A DNA stretch of 64,000 nucleotides from Trogon surrucura (Eukaryota > Chordata > Aves > Trogoniformes > Trogonidae), in contig CM036619.1 in assembly GCA_020746105.1 (NCBI GenBank), positions 52,498,635-52,562,634 of the forward strand. The letters are read 5' to 3'. Below the pieces are notes generated by a model, which saw only the letters and a program-made list of their open reading frames with translations, ran no database searches and was not told the origin of the DNA. A program made the translations under genes and the position numbers. Position 1 is the stretch's first letter, and each line of letters begins with the position of its first letter. Positions 13,320-24,659 of this stretch are shown here, piece after piece.

Positions 13320-13742
13320 CTGTTCTCCCTTATGAGGAAAGGCTGAAGGAGCTGGATCTCTTTAGCTTGGAGAAGAGGAGGCTGAGGGGTGACCTCATCA
13401 ATGTTTATAAATATGTCAAGGGGGAATGTCAGGAGGATGGAGCCAGGCTCTTTTCAGCGGCGTCCACTGACAGGACAAGGGGCAATGGGTGGAAGCTGGA
13501 ACACAGGAGGTTCCAGAAAAATATGAGGAAAAACTTTTTTACTGTAAGGGTGACCGAGCACTGGAACAGGCTGCCCAGGGAGGTTGTGGAATCTCCTTCT
13601 CTTGAGACATTCAAAACCCGCCTGGACGCGTTCCTGTGCGCTCTAGTGTAGGTGGTCCTGCGCTGGCAGGGGGGTTGGACTAGATGATCTTTAAGGTCCC
13701 TTCCAACCTCTAACATTCTGTGATTCTGTGATTCTGTGATTC
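13320..13742 (+). mobile_element. CR1 LINE fragment, ORF2 C-terminus and 3' tail
   Basis: A sense CR1 fragment, 5' truncated. The open frame 13313-13651 encodes the ORF2 C-terminus: '[22 protein letters not shown]', then '[16 protein letters not shown]', '[20 protein letters not shown]' and 'FKTRLDAFL', ending at a natural stop. The 3' UTR follows and ends in three copies of the octamer attctgtg. The uninterrupted frame suggests a fairly young copy. It shares its subfamily signature ('LEHRRF', '[10 protein letters not shown]') with the copies at 51.5 and 57.8 kb. Confidence 0.95.
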
Positions 13743-15855
13743 CTTCTGCAGTCTAACCTTCAGAAAAAAACAGAATCCAAGCCCATGTGTACAATTTCCA
13801 CACTAACAACCACAACAAAGCAGATGTTTTAACATATGTTTAGAAGGAGGCTTGTCAATCTGGTGGAAAGGAGAAGTATCAGAGAGGAAGGCCATGTATC
13901 ATTCATCAAATGGGCAACAGTTATTTGGCTGGCATGAGGCTATTGCTCCTTCCATGAGCAGCAGATCCATGCAGATAGCAATTAGTGTGGTCAGGTGTTT
14001 TTTTTAATATCTGGTATGAAATCCTAGCTATCAAAGCAAGAAAAGTTTCTGTCCTATATGGAAGAATATTTCTTCTCATTATGTACGCTGCTCAGCACTA
14101 GAGTGCTGAGTAGCAGGCTTGCTTAGCAGAAGTCAGATTAGAAGAGTCTTCTCTTCTTGGGAATATTTTATTCACCATAAGTCTTCTTAATGGACTATTG
14201 ACTGACCTCTTTGCTTCAGAAAACAGCAAAGTAGCGTCTCCATTTGTTGACTCATGTCCGGAGATGACAGGTGACAAATGACATCTTGCAACTTTCCAGG
14301 TTTGCAACTTGCAGACTTCCACGCAAAGACCGTGAAATGCAGCTTTGAGTTGTTTTACACAAGTAGGACTTCACTGTCCGCGACCTGGCGCTTTCAAAAG
14401 TGGAAAGAGCTATACAAAACAGCGTGCTTCTCTAGGGTTTGAGTTAATTTTGAGCTGTAAAGCTAACCTTGTACCGACTCCACATACTGAAGCTATCCTA
14501 TCTCTGCAGCAACCCTACCAAGAGCTACTACGTTCAGGAAGAGGAGATTTTCATTTAAAATCAGGAGTCTTTGCAGCTGTCATAACTTTCATTCCACAAC
14601 AAAACCGAGGAGATGTTTGTTAAGCATCATACTCCAGTTCTTTGGATGATTAGCAGCTTGGCAAATCTCCTGAAGTGGTATCTGGTGGACAGTCATTAGT
14701 ACATCAAATTATGCATGCTTGCAACTTGATCTTGACCAGTGCAATTTCCTTCCCTCTTTAGGAATTCTTTCACTGCCTTTATGCCCAAGGGATAGATAGA
14801 GAAGATAGCTGTACACAAACTGCTTCAGCTGTGAAACTAATATGGAAAAGATAGTTCTACTTCTGTTTATAGTGACACTCTGCTCTATAAAGATTATTTT
14901 AACAATCTGTGAAATTCAGCATTAAAAAAAACACTAGAAAATGTATTTCCATTTATCCAAACTGGCTCTTTTGATAGTTTATTATGGCCTGTAGTAGAGG
15001 CAATGGTTTATCTATGGCAGAGAGGCAAAATGACATGCAAAGAGTTGTTATTTCTGTCCTATAATTTAGCACTATTTAAGCATTTAAGAAAGCAGACTTG
15101 AATTAGCTGGCTGTGGAAATATATGTATAAGCAATGTCAAGGGACAGGAGAGCACACGGACAAATTTGTCTCTGTCCCAAGCTACAGAGCACTTTAGAGT
15201 TATACAAACCAAGGGAATCTTATTAAACCAAAAAAAGGAAGCAAATGGAGCTTTATTTTCTATAAAAATATTCTAGTTTAGATTATTATTCATACATGTG
15301 TGATATTTGTAGAATTTTTTTTAGGTATTGTGAAAATTTGACATCTTTTGGGAAGTTTAACGTCTTTATTGCTTTCAGCAGGCCTTTGTAAGTCAAATTC
15401 ATTGAACTCAGAGAAAAAAAGTTCCCTGTGTTCTGCAAATTTCTGTGTGAGATTCGTTGAAATGGCAACTGTTAGGAACTACCACTGCTTTTCTCCTGTT
15501 GGTTTCTTAAGGAAAGTTCAAGGCAGTCTGCCAGTGTGGTAATTGGATATCATCACCATTTTAAAGACCCAGGTTCTCACTGACACTAAAATGGTAATAG
15601 GCAATGAAGCATTAGGAGAAACTGTACAACAAAACCAGGATGAAATTCTGAACCAAATTTAATAGAGTTAGGAATATTTAGTAAGGTAGAGGAAACAAAG
15701 CCTAATTTCTACTAGTCGGTCTTCCAGCTCCAGAATCTGGACCAAATAACTCCTAGTTATGCCTGACATACCTCCACTCCGAAGTTGGCAAAATAATGGC
15801 CCACAATGACAGCTTGTGTTACTGAATAAATGGCAAGAATCTGCTTCTCTATATA
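13743..15855. other. Intergenic sequence, no gene seen
   Basis: About 2.1 kb of AT-rich DNA between a CR1 fragment and the Tc1-type element. I see no exon, RNA gene or further repeat in it. Confidence 0.5.
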
Positions 15856-15965
15856 CAGTTGCAAGAAAAAGTATATGAACCTTTTGCAATTTCATGGTGT
15901 TCTGCACTCATTTGTCATAAAATGTGGTCTAGCCATCATCTAAGTCAAGAGTATTGACAAATATA

Positions 15966-17307
15966 GAATCACAGAATCATAAAGGTTGGAAAGGACCTTA
16001 AGATCAAGTCCAACCAACAGCCCTACACCACCCTAACACTAAACCATCTCCTGAAGCGCCACATCCACTCATTTTTTAAACATGTCCAGGGATGGTGACT
16101 CCACCACTTCCCTTGGCAACCCATTCCAATGCTTCACCACCCTTTTCCTAATATCCAATCTAAACTTCCCCTGGCACAACTTGAACCCGTTTCCTCTTGT
16201 CCTATGGCTATTCACTAGGGAGAAGAGGCCAACACCCATCTCACTACAGCTGCCTTTCAGGGAGTTGTAGAGAGCAGTAAAGTCTCCCCTCAGCCTCCTC
16301 TTCTCCAGGCTGAGCAGCCCCAGCTCCCTAAGCCTCTCTTCATGTGACTTACCCTCTAGTCCCCTAATCATTCTGGTTGCCCTTCTCTGTACCTTCTCCA
16401 GCACCTCAATGTCCTTCCTGTACTGTGGAGCCCAGAACTGTACAGTACTCAAGCTGCGGCCTCACCAGTGCTGAGTACAGGGGCAGAATTACATCCCTTC
16501 TCCTGCTGGACACACCATTCCTAATACAAGCCAGGATGCCATTTGGCCTTCTTGGCCACCTGGGCACACTGCTGGCTCATGTTCATCTGTCTGTCCACCA
16601 ACACCCCCAGGTCCCTCTCTGCCTGGCAGCTCTCCAGCCACTCCTCCCCAAGCCTGTAGCGCTGCTGGGGGTTGTTGTGGCCAAGGTGCAGGACCTGGCA
16701 TTTGGCCTGATTGAAACTCATGCGACTGGCCTCAGCCCAGCAATCCAGCCTGTCCAAATCTCTGACAAGCCTCTCTAGCTTCCAGCAGATCGACACTTCC
16801 TCCCAGTTTTGTGTAATCTGCAAATTTACTAAGGGTGCACTCCATCCCCTCATCCAGGTCATTGATAAGTTGTTAAACAGGAGTGGTCCCAGCACTGAGC
16901 CCTGGGGTACACCATTCATGACTGGCTGCCAGCTGGATTTAACTCCATTAACCACAAGTCTTTGGACTCGGTCATCCAACCAGTTCCTAATCCAGGCAAC
17001 TATATGCCTATCCACGCTATGGGCAGCCAGCTCTTCTAGGAGGATGCTGTGGGAAACTGTGTCAAATGCCTTGCTAAAGTCAAGATAGACATCCACAGGC
17101 TTTCTTTCATCCAGTAAGCAAGTCACCCTGTCATAGAAGGAGATTAGATTAGTCAAACAGGAGCTGCCCTTCATGCACCTGTGCTGACTGGGCCTGATCA
17201 CCTGGTTGTCCTGCATGTGCTTCATAATACAGCTCAGGATGATCTGCTCCATTAGCTTTCCTGGGACTGAAGTTAAACTGACAGGCTTGTAATTCCCTGG
17301 ATCGTCC
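15966..17307 (-). mobile_element. CR1 LINE, 1.34 kb, inserted in the Tc1 element's left repeat
   Basis: Minus-strand CR1, 5' truncated at the start of the reverse transcriptase domain. The minus strand reads 'DPGNYKPVSLTSVPGKL' (start of RT), 'YLDFSKAFDTVSH' (first catalytic Asp), 'GVPQGSVLGPLLF', and '[19 protein letters not shown]' towards the C-terminus. A frameshift follows 'GPLLFN', and in the other frame the catalytic FADD box has become FADY, so the enzyme is dead. The 3' end (plus-strand start 'gaatcacagaatcat') abuts the Tc1 arm at 15965, and Tc1 sequence resumes at 17308 with at most a 3-bp ambiguous duplication ('ata'). The CR1 is therefore younger than the Tc1 insertion. Confidence 0.95.
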
Positions 17308-17558
17308 ATATGCCTACAATAATAACACAAAATCAATTCTGATCCTCAATGTCTTTATTGAACACACTTATTCAACACTCAAAATGCTAGTGGAAAAAGT
17401 AAGTGAACCCCTTAGTTTGCTTCAAAAAAACTAAACAGAGTCAGGTTAGCCTGGAGTCTCATTAAGAAAATGAGTTTGGAGATGTGGACTAGAGCTACGT
17501 TGACTGACACTCAAAATTTTTGAGTTTTCTCTGCACAAGCTGTATGCTTATGTGAGCA

Positions 17559-18581
17559 ATGCCTCGCCAAAAAAAGAGCTTTCAGAGGATCTGCGATCAA
17601 GAATTGTTGATTTACATAAAGCTGGAAAGGGTTACAAAGTGATTTCAAAGACCGCAGAAATTCACTAGTCTACAGTTAGGCCAACGATCTACAAATGGAG
17701 ACACTTTGGGACTGTGGTTACTTTGTCAAGAAGTGGGCGCCCAGTCAAAATGACCCCAAGAGCACAATGAAGACTCATAAATGAGGTAAAGAAACAACCC
17801 TGAGTGACAGCCAAAGAGTTGAAGGCATCGTTGGAACTGGCTAATGTCTGTGTTCATGAGTCTACAGTACATAAAACATTGAACAAGCAGGGTGTCTATG
17901 GAAGGACACAATGGAGGAAGCTGCTGCTTGCTACAAAGAACATTGCTGCACGCCTAAGTTTGCGAAAGAGCACATTGACACTGCACAGTGGTATTGGCAA
18001 AATGTTTTGTGGACTGATGAAACAAAGACTGAACTATCTGGAAAGAACACGCAGCACTACATCTGGTGTAAAAAGGGCACTGCATATCATCATGAAAACA
18101 TCATCCCAACCGTAAAGTCTGGTGGAAGAAACATCATGATTTGGGCCTGCTTTGGTGCATCAGGGCCTGGCCAGCTCGCAGTCATTGAGGGGAAGATGAT
18201 TCCCAAGTGTATCAAAAAATTCCTCAGGATAATGTGAGAATGTCTGCACGTCAGCTGAAACTCTGTAGACGTTGGGTGATGAAACGTGACAATGACCCAA
18301 AACACCAGAGCAAGTCCACAACAGAATGGCTTCAGAAAAACAAAATCTGCCTTTTGGAGTAGCCAAATCAGAGCCCAGACCTCAACCCAACAGAGATGCT
18401 CTGGAATGACTTGAAGAGAGCCATACACAGGAGGCGTCCAAAGAATATGCCAGAGCTAAAGCAGTTCTGCCAGGAAAAATGGGCTAAAATCCCTCCTGAA
18501 CGACGTGCAGCTCGGATCCACAGCTACAGGAAGCACCTGGTTGAGGCTATTGTTGCCAAGGGGGGTGTCAACCAGTTATAG
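17559..18581 (+). pseudogene. Tc1 transposase, decayed (about 340 codons)
   Basis: The frame opens with 'MPRQKK' at 17559 and ends with 'GGVNQL' and a stop at 18579-18581, giving the usual Tc1 transposase length of about 340 codons. The N-terminal paired-type helix-turn-helix region ('LHKAGKGYKVISKT', then the GRP-type linker 'SRSGRPVKM') is followed by the DDE domain: 'LWTDETK' (first Asp), 'RDNDPKHQSKS' (second Asp) and 'QSPDLNPTEMLW' (Glu). All three acidic residues survive but lie in different frames. There are several in-frame stops before the DDE domain, at least two looking like CGA-to-TGA decay, and at least three frameshifts. It cannot make an active enzyme. Confidence 0.92.
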
Positions 18582-18802
18582 ATTCCAAGGGTTCACTTAC
18601 ATTTGCACTAGCATTTTGAACGTTGAATGAGTGCGTTCAATATAGACATGGAGGATCAGAATTGGTTTTGTGTTATTATTTTAAGCACATTATATTTGTC
18701 AATACCCTTGACTTAGATGACAGTTAGATCCCATTTTATGACAAATTAATGCAGAACACCATGAAATTCCAAAAGGTTCACATACTTTTTCTTGCAACTC
18801 TA

Positions 18803-21800
18803 TGTTGCAGGGGGCTGTCCTCCTCCAGCTTTTTTCTCCCTTAAAAACAAACTAGGACATCCGATTCCCTACGCCCCAGTCATTAGTGTCATTTGAGCTA
18901 CAGCGTCAGTTCCTGATACATTAGAAAACGGCAGATTTAAGACTCTCTGGGTAATCTTTTTTTATCTCTCCCCATGTGCATATGTTTTCTTACAAACCCT
19001 TCCATGACATGGTCATATTTTAGATTTTCCCACAGGATGCATGCCTCATTCTGTACAACACAGGATAATCACACCCAGTGGCTGAAATAAATTAGCATAG
19101 CAATCTTAATCTGGTATTTCCTAATTTTCCTGATTTCCTTATCCTTCAATGTTCGGCTGCACTAATCTAAACAATATTTTTTTACTGTAATTTTTTATGT
19201 TATCATTTTAATATATGCATGCGTATTTGTGTATCTCTGCATCTATCTGGATCTGTTAATGTATTGGTAAACACAAAAGGAAAAGATAAAAGTTGTTTGT
19301 TTTTAATTCTTTTGGAACCGTTTGATGTCTCCTGGCTTGTTTTAGCAGCTGCCTGACTGTTTTTTCTCGTATGTAAACTTCAAAGTCAATCAGAGGTCAA
19401 AACTCTGGACAAAGACAGAATAACAAAAACAACGGTGACTGGTGTATGTGATGGGAAGAAGCAGAGGAGCTGGGTTGTCGAATATTGCCTGTTTCTGGAC
19501 ACAGTGGGGGGGGGAATTATCTACATGTTGGACAACATTTCTTGAGCTGAACACTTGATGTAGTTGTTGAGGCCTGTATACTTCTCTGGAAATGCATCTC
19601 ACAGAGAAATGAAGAGTACAGCCATGTACTGGAGGACTTGACATTCTCTGGCTATTCTTGGTTCAAGCAATCTGGAAATAACTTAACAGATTACCGTAAA
19701 AATGCTGGAGAAAAACAGCCTTTTACTGTTTTTTTCTTGAATGCGAAGGACTTCAGGGGTGGGTATTTGTTATTTGCTATTTCTGGTCATAGGAAAATCA
19801 AAGGAAAACAAGCTCTGGAAAGGCTGCTTCTGTAGCAGAGTAATATGGAGCATTTTCTGTAGGCATGTGCAGTCATAGTACAGGATGTGTCTTGGGCTCA
19901 CGCTTATTTATTTATTTTTTTTTTCCTTCGGGAGAACATCTGCCTTTCCCTGCTTCATCCATCTGCGGAATCAGGCCCCTGCTTGTGCAGAGCCCGGCAG
20001 AGGGCCACGAGCAAGACAAGAGTCTCGGAGGCAGGGGGTTGTCGCAGTGCAACTTGCCTGGCAGCTGGTAAAACAGCCTGCAGAGACTGGGAACACCTTA
20101 GTGATTCACACATCCTCGCAGCAGCTCCTGCCAGCAGAGCCACTGGAGAGGGCCCAGCAGAGGCAGAGGTGGATTCCACCCTATATATATATATATAAAA
20201 AAACATATATCTATGGCTGTGGTGAGTCCTCAGATCTTGTGCAGAGATTACGGGAATTTGTGTGAATTACCTATGTGCATAGTCTGTTCTGACAAAAAAA
20301 AAAAAAAAAAAGTATTTTCCAGTTTAACCAACACAGAGGATGGAAATGGGACTGGTGTCACCTTGCCTGTGGACTGCATCTCCCTCAGTCTTCCTTGCTT
20401 TCATAAACTGTGGACACTTTCTGCTTTTTCTACAGAAGGCTTCAAAATATGTGATTTGTATTGCTTGGGATGGAACCAGGTGTCCCAGAAGCTATAAATG
20501 TAGTAGGCTTCTCGGCAGTGTAAATCGTGAGCAATATTATAGGGGGTCTGAAAATGCCAAAGCAAACCTGGTGATCCTTCTGCAGGATACTGGTGACAAA
20601 AACCACCAGTTACAATATAATTTAAATTATTTCAAGTATTTCCCTCAAATATATTAGCTTGTATTTGTTGCTTCTTCCACTCCCACAAGTAATTTTAAAA
20701 AATGCCCGGGTTCTAGCTAAGCTAAAAGCCAGGCTGTGAACCTGGGGGCTGCAAGCTGTGCTGGGCAACACTGCTCTAAAAGACACCAAAAAGACGCTTT
20801 TTTTGCTCGGGGAAGCAGACAAACTTTCCCCAGCTGCATGAATAGCAGGATGAGAGGTGTAGCCTGCTGCTGGGTGGGAAAGAAGCTGTGGCTGAGTTTC
20901 TTTGCAGCTCATGGGATGGTAAATGACTAAGAAAGTAACAGGAGGAAATCTTACGGGCCCGGCTGGCTGGTGCGATAGGAAAGCTCACCTTTCTCCTACT
21001 GTGGGCCTCTCTGCAAGGACTAAGAGTTTCAGACTCGAAACTACTTCTAATTCAAGGAATATATTTAATCTGTGGCTTCCTGTCCCTTGTTAACACGACC
21101 AGAAGTGAAATTCTTCTCTGTAGCTTCTCATTCAGCAACCATTTCTACACAGTTCAAGGCCGCCTAAGATCCTGCTTTCCCTTAATTCACTTTCCACCAA
21201 TTTTCATTTTAGCTGAGAGTGTTAATTTTCAGATGTGTTTCAATGAGTTTTGCAAGAATTGAAATTTTACTCATTTTTTCTTTAGTGACTCTTCATAGCA
21301 AATCCACCAAATTTCTGCCATTAATGCCAAAGTGAAGAAGAACTAAAAATACAGGAAGAATTCCATGTGAGAAAAGGAAGGAAGAGCGTGCAGTATCTCT
21401 GCAAAAAGCCAGGTAGGAAAGGGATACAACTGGTGTAAAGAGAAGCTAAAAGGATGCAGGAGAGAGGAGCTGGGAAACAAAAGCTTCGAGGCTGCTGGAG
21501 CTGTGGGCGCTGCTGCTGGGAGGAAGGGGAAGTGGGAGCAGAAATGCGAGAGGGGAGATTATGTTTGGTCTTCAGGCAGAGGGTAAGGAGCTTGAAGTGA
21601 GGAGTTAAGAGACAGGAAGGAAGCCAGAGAAAGCAAATAAAGAATGGAGGGCAATATAGTTTATGTAGTGAGAAAAAGATTACTTGAGTAGTAGCACTGG
21701 GCATCATGTGCTGGTGGACTGCAGAATGTGTAATCAGCTTGAACCAGCTGTCGTGATTCTTCAGGAGGCGACCTAGAAAAGAATACTGTGGCTTAATTTT

Positions 21801-22930
21801 AATCCTTTTTTAACCCAGGGTCCCTCCATATAAAGGATGATCATTGTGTGGCCCTGAGAACTAAGTGGAGTGCGTTGTGTTTTGTGCATTGTCATTGATT
21901 CTAAAAGCCTTTTGTGTTTTGGGGCTCTGAAAACAAAGGTCAAGTACCAGCAAATTCTGTTTTCTGCAAGAGATTTAATTAAATCCTAAGGACAAAGGCA
22001 GACTACTAGAAACAGCTATTGAGTGTGAAAGATGTGGAAATTTGTATTACCATTTCTCAATATCAGTTTGTACCTAGCTTTGTAATTTGGGTGGTTTTTT
22101 TGACAGGCAAATAAACATTTAAAAAAATCAAGATAAGTCTCACGGATGTTATTTTCTGCATGCAAGGTAATTGTCCAACACAGGCTTGGAACGAGGTGCT
22201 AGGAAACAGGAACAATTTCTGAATATAGTTTTGGTCCTAGTAATTTAGTGAATGTAAATTGTAGGGCTTGAAATGGACTGGGCTGCCTAAGATTTTTTTA
22301 TCCTTTAGGGATAAAAGCAGCAAACCAGAGGGTTTCAGCAATTAACAGCACACCACTAGTCACAGTTTCCTCATGAATGACCTGTGTAAATTGCTCAGGT
22401 AACTGTGCTGTGGAAGGCTCAGGAGTCACTGAGTGAAAAATGTTTTCACTTGTTCAATATCGAGACATTATTGTATTGCTTACTATGTTTTAAAGGGTTT
22501 GAATTTTGTCATACCATCCCATTTTTTTTTCTTGTTTAAATAACAAGAAATAATATCATAAGAAAAGCCAAGTTGTTGAAACTGAATGCAAGTTAAATCA
22601 CTATCAGGTAGAAACCAAGAGATACCACTTCAACACACACTGATCCTTCCACTTAACAGGTGATAGGGAAGGAATTCTTGTTCAGATGATGATAAAGTAG
22701 CATAGATCTGCCTCTGAAGCAGAGCATCATCTTATAAATCTAGCTGTGCTAGTGCATGAAGTTGGGAAGATAGAGAGGATGAAGTCATACGTCTATGGGA
22801 GCAAGAAACCATCCAGTTCACCCACAGTTTTGAAACTATGTATGAGTAATGCGGTTCCTTCTCCCAGCGTAGGATTTGATGTACAGGAAGTCTCACAGAT
22901 CAGAGAATCATAGAATGCAATGGCGGGTCT
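18803..22930. other. Intergenic sequence with simple-sequence patches
   Basis: No exon recognised. It holds a (TA)n stretch at about 20184-20198, an A-run at about 20294-20311, and a strongly purine-rich plus strand from about 21,320 to 21,680. That purine bias explains a 128-codon minus-strand frame rich in Pro, Leu, Ser and Cys, which I do not regard as a gene. Confidence 0.5.
21320..21680. repeat. Purine-rich low-complexity stretch
   Basis: The plus strand is dominated by A and G over about 360 bp (many gagg, gaag and aaag steps) with a (gct)3-4 interruption near 21,507. There is no clear repeat unit. Such tracts often arise from old decayed sequence or can form triplex DNA. Confidence 0.4.
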
Positions 22931-23079
22931 AAACCGAGACATATCAGAATATGCCACAAGCAAAAAAAGTTTGTAGACCTGGGGGTGCGAAGCAGATCAC
23001 GTTCCAGTGCCCCGAGCCCATCTGAGGGATTCCAGAGCATAGCTTCAACTCTCTGCAGATGCAAGGGGGCATGTATTTC

Positions 23080-23790
23080 ACAGGGGGGCAGCCCCTCTAG
23101 CAGCCAGGCCAGCATGTAGGGCTTTAGGGGTCACAATGAACGCATTACATTTTACCTGGAAGCTAACTGACAGCTGGTGCAGACCCGACGGCCCCTCTCT
23201 GTTCCACTCAGATGTTCTCTCCAATAAATAAGCAGTCATGCTGTGCCAGGGTGGTCTTCTCCCACGCTTTCCGCTCGGCTCCGCACCTCTGTGCAGAGAC
23301 ATCTTGCAGACATCCATGCTGGCAGACATGACTCATTTTGGGAAGTCTGTGTATGGGGTTTTGCAATAGTCTGATCAGGACATGAAAAAAGACAATAACA
23401 AAGCGTATGCTCAGCACTACAAGACACCCCACCAGTTCAATGATCTGCCGGCTCTCGGGTGTGGGGAGATTAAAATTTCCACCCAGCTGAGAAGAATGGT
23501 GGCTAATAGCTGGACATCTTCCCCATTGCACGAGACTGACATTTTTTTCCTCATTTTCCTGTGGTGTGGCAATACCCCAGTGCATTGCAGACGGCTCCCC
23601 CTCAGATTCAGTCCAGTCTCAACAAGCCCGAATGGAAGGCTGGATCACATTGGCTCACGTCAAACGGAACGGGGCACTTCAAGTTGACAAGACACAGAGC
23701 GCACACCCTTCTGGTAGGAGATGCTCTGGAACCGGGTTTGCAAAACTGATTTAAAGATGGTTACTGCTGTCTGAGTGGTAAGACTGTGAT
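23080..23790. repeat. Ancient degraded interspersed repeat (LINE- or SINE-related, family unassigned)
   Basis: The plus strand contains 'agggctttaggggtcac', 'cctggaagctaactgacagc' followed by 'tggtgcagac', and later 'gttttgcaatagtctgatca' followed by 'ggacatg'. From memory these match, in the same order and at similar spacing, a diverged repeat that recurs in reptile genomes (pattern: 'agggctttatagat..', 'cggaagc.aactggcagccagtgcag', 'gcgttgcaatagtctagtc.aga.gtgac'). Its GC is higher than its surroundings. I cannot name the family with confidence, and the borders are approximate. Confidence 0.4.
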
Positions 23791-24086
23791 GTTTCAGTGC
23801 CTTTTAGGAATGAGTCAAGAAGGAAATGGTAACAGCTAACCAAAAATAATCATGTGGTCATCAAATAGGAGAAATATTGGCCACAGGACATTCTTGCCAT
23901 ATTTACCTGCAGTGCAGATAACATCAGTGACCACTGGCTGTTATAGCTGCATGATTTTTTTACAATTGGATGGACTTCTATTTGCAATTCCTACATTCAA
24001 ATCACTGAAATTAAAAGTAGCATATCCAAACTATTACAGAGTAGGGGTTTGTTCCAGTGAAAAATCTTGTGCTTATCCAATTTGAA

Positions 24087-24653
24087 GTAGTTCCCAGCAC
24101 TCCTTTGTGGTGGCCGCGACATCTTTCTCTCCACATACGAGGGCAGCAGCATTATGCTACCTGCGTCATAAACTGCCCACAGCAATTCGGACCATGTCCG
24201 CACCACCCGTGGCCGATGCGATGGTGTAACCCAGCTGGCTGAAGAACAGCTGCACAAAGCTTCAGCAACACAGGCTTTGGGGCCTCGGCAAATAAAACAA
24301 TGGACGGTGGAGGCTGGTTTTGCCACTGTGGGTACCTCAGCGAGCTGGCTAAAAACTAGCTCAGGTAAGTCTGGAGGTGTGGAGTTGTATGTCCATTCTC
24401 TGTACGCACATGTACAAAAGGACAAACTTTCTGGTCTTACGACCTGAGGGCTAGCAGGCAATTCAGGTTTGGCGTAAGAGGATGCAACCGCGGTGACCTC
24501 AGCCAGCTGGATTACGCCATCACGTCTGCCAGCACCACGCAGATGTGGGCTGATTTGCTGAGGGCATTCTACAGTGCAGGCAGCGTAACGTTACTACCTT
24601 CACAGAAGTATAAAATGATGGAATGGCATCTGCAAAGGAGTGCTGGGAACTAC
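24087..24653. mobile_element. Foldback / MITE-like element with long terminal inverted repeats
   Basis: The terminal 21 bases are perfect inverted copies: 24087-24107, beginning GTAGTTCCCAGC, against 24633-24653. The similarity continues, imperfectly, through about 158 bp on each side: 24087-24245 against 24497-24653. The inner ends are well preserved ('gatggtgtaacccagctggc' against the complement of 'gccagctggattacgccatc'). A central stretch of about 250 bp shows no open frame of note. The overall length of 567 bp, absence of a transposase and long TIRs fit a non-autonomous DNA transposon. No clear target-site duplication was found, so the superfamily is open. Confidence 0.85.
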
Positions 24654-24659
24654 ATAAAA

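Larger units (their letters stand above)
15856..18800 (+). mobile_element. Tc1-type DNA transposon with IR/DR ends, split by a CR1
   Basis: The element is bounded by TA on both sides (15854-15855 and 18801-18802) and by long terminal inverted repeats. The left repeat is 15856-15965 plus 17308-17414 (217 bp when the CR1 is left out); the right is 18585-18800 (216 bp). They match at about 90% by eye. Each repeat holds two copies of a 'gaaaaagta.gtgaacc' direct repeat, one at the tip (15861-15886; 18771-18796) and one at the inner end (17392-17414; 18585-18605), the IR/DR arrangement known from Sleeping Beauty-like Tc1 elements. Without the CR1 the element is about 1.6 kb, the usual Tc1 length. 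Its transposase is decayed. Confidence 0.93.

Noticed and set aside
22903-22920. 'agagaatcatagaatgcaat', resembling a CR1 tail in reverse
   Set aside because: The match stops after about 15 bases and the expected 'ggttggaaggga' does not follow, so it is too short to call.
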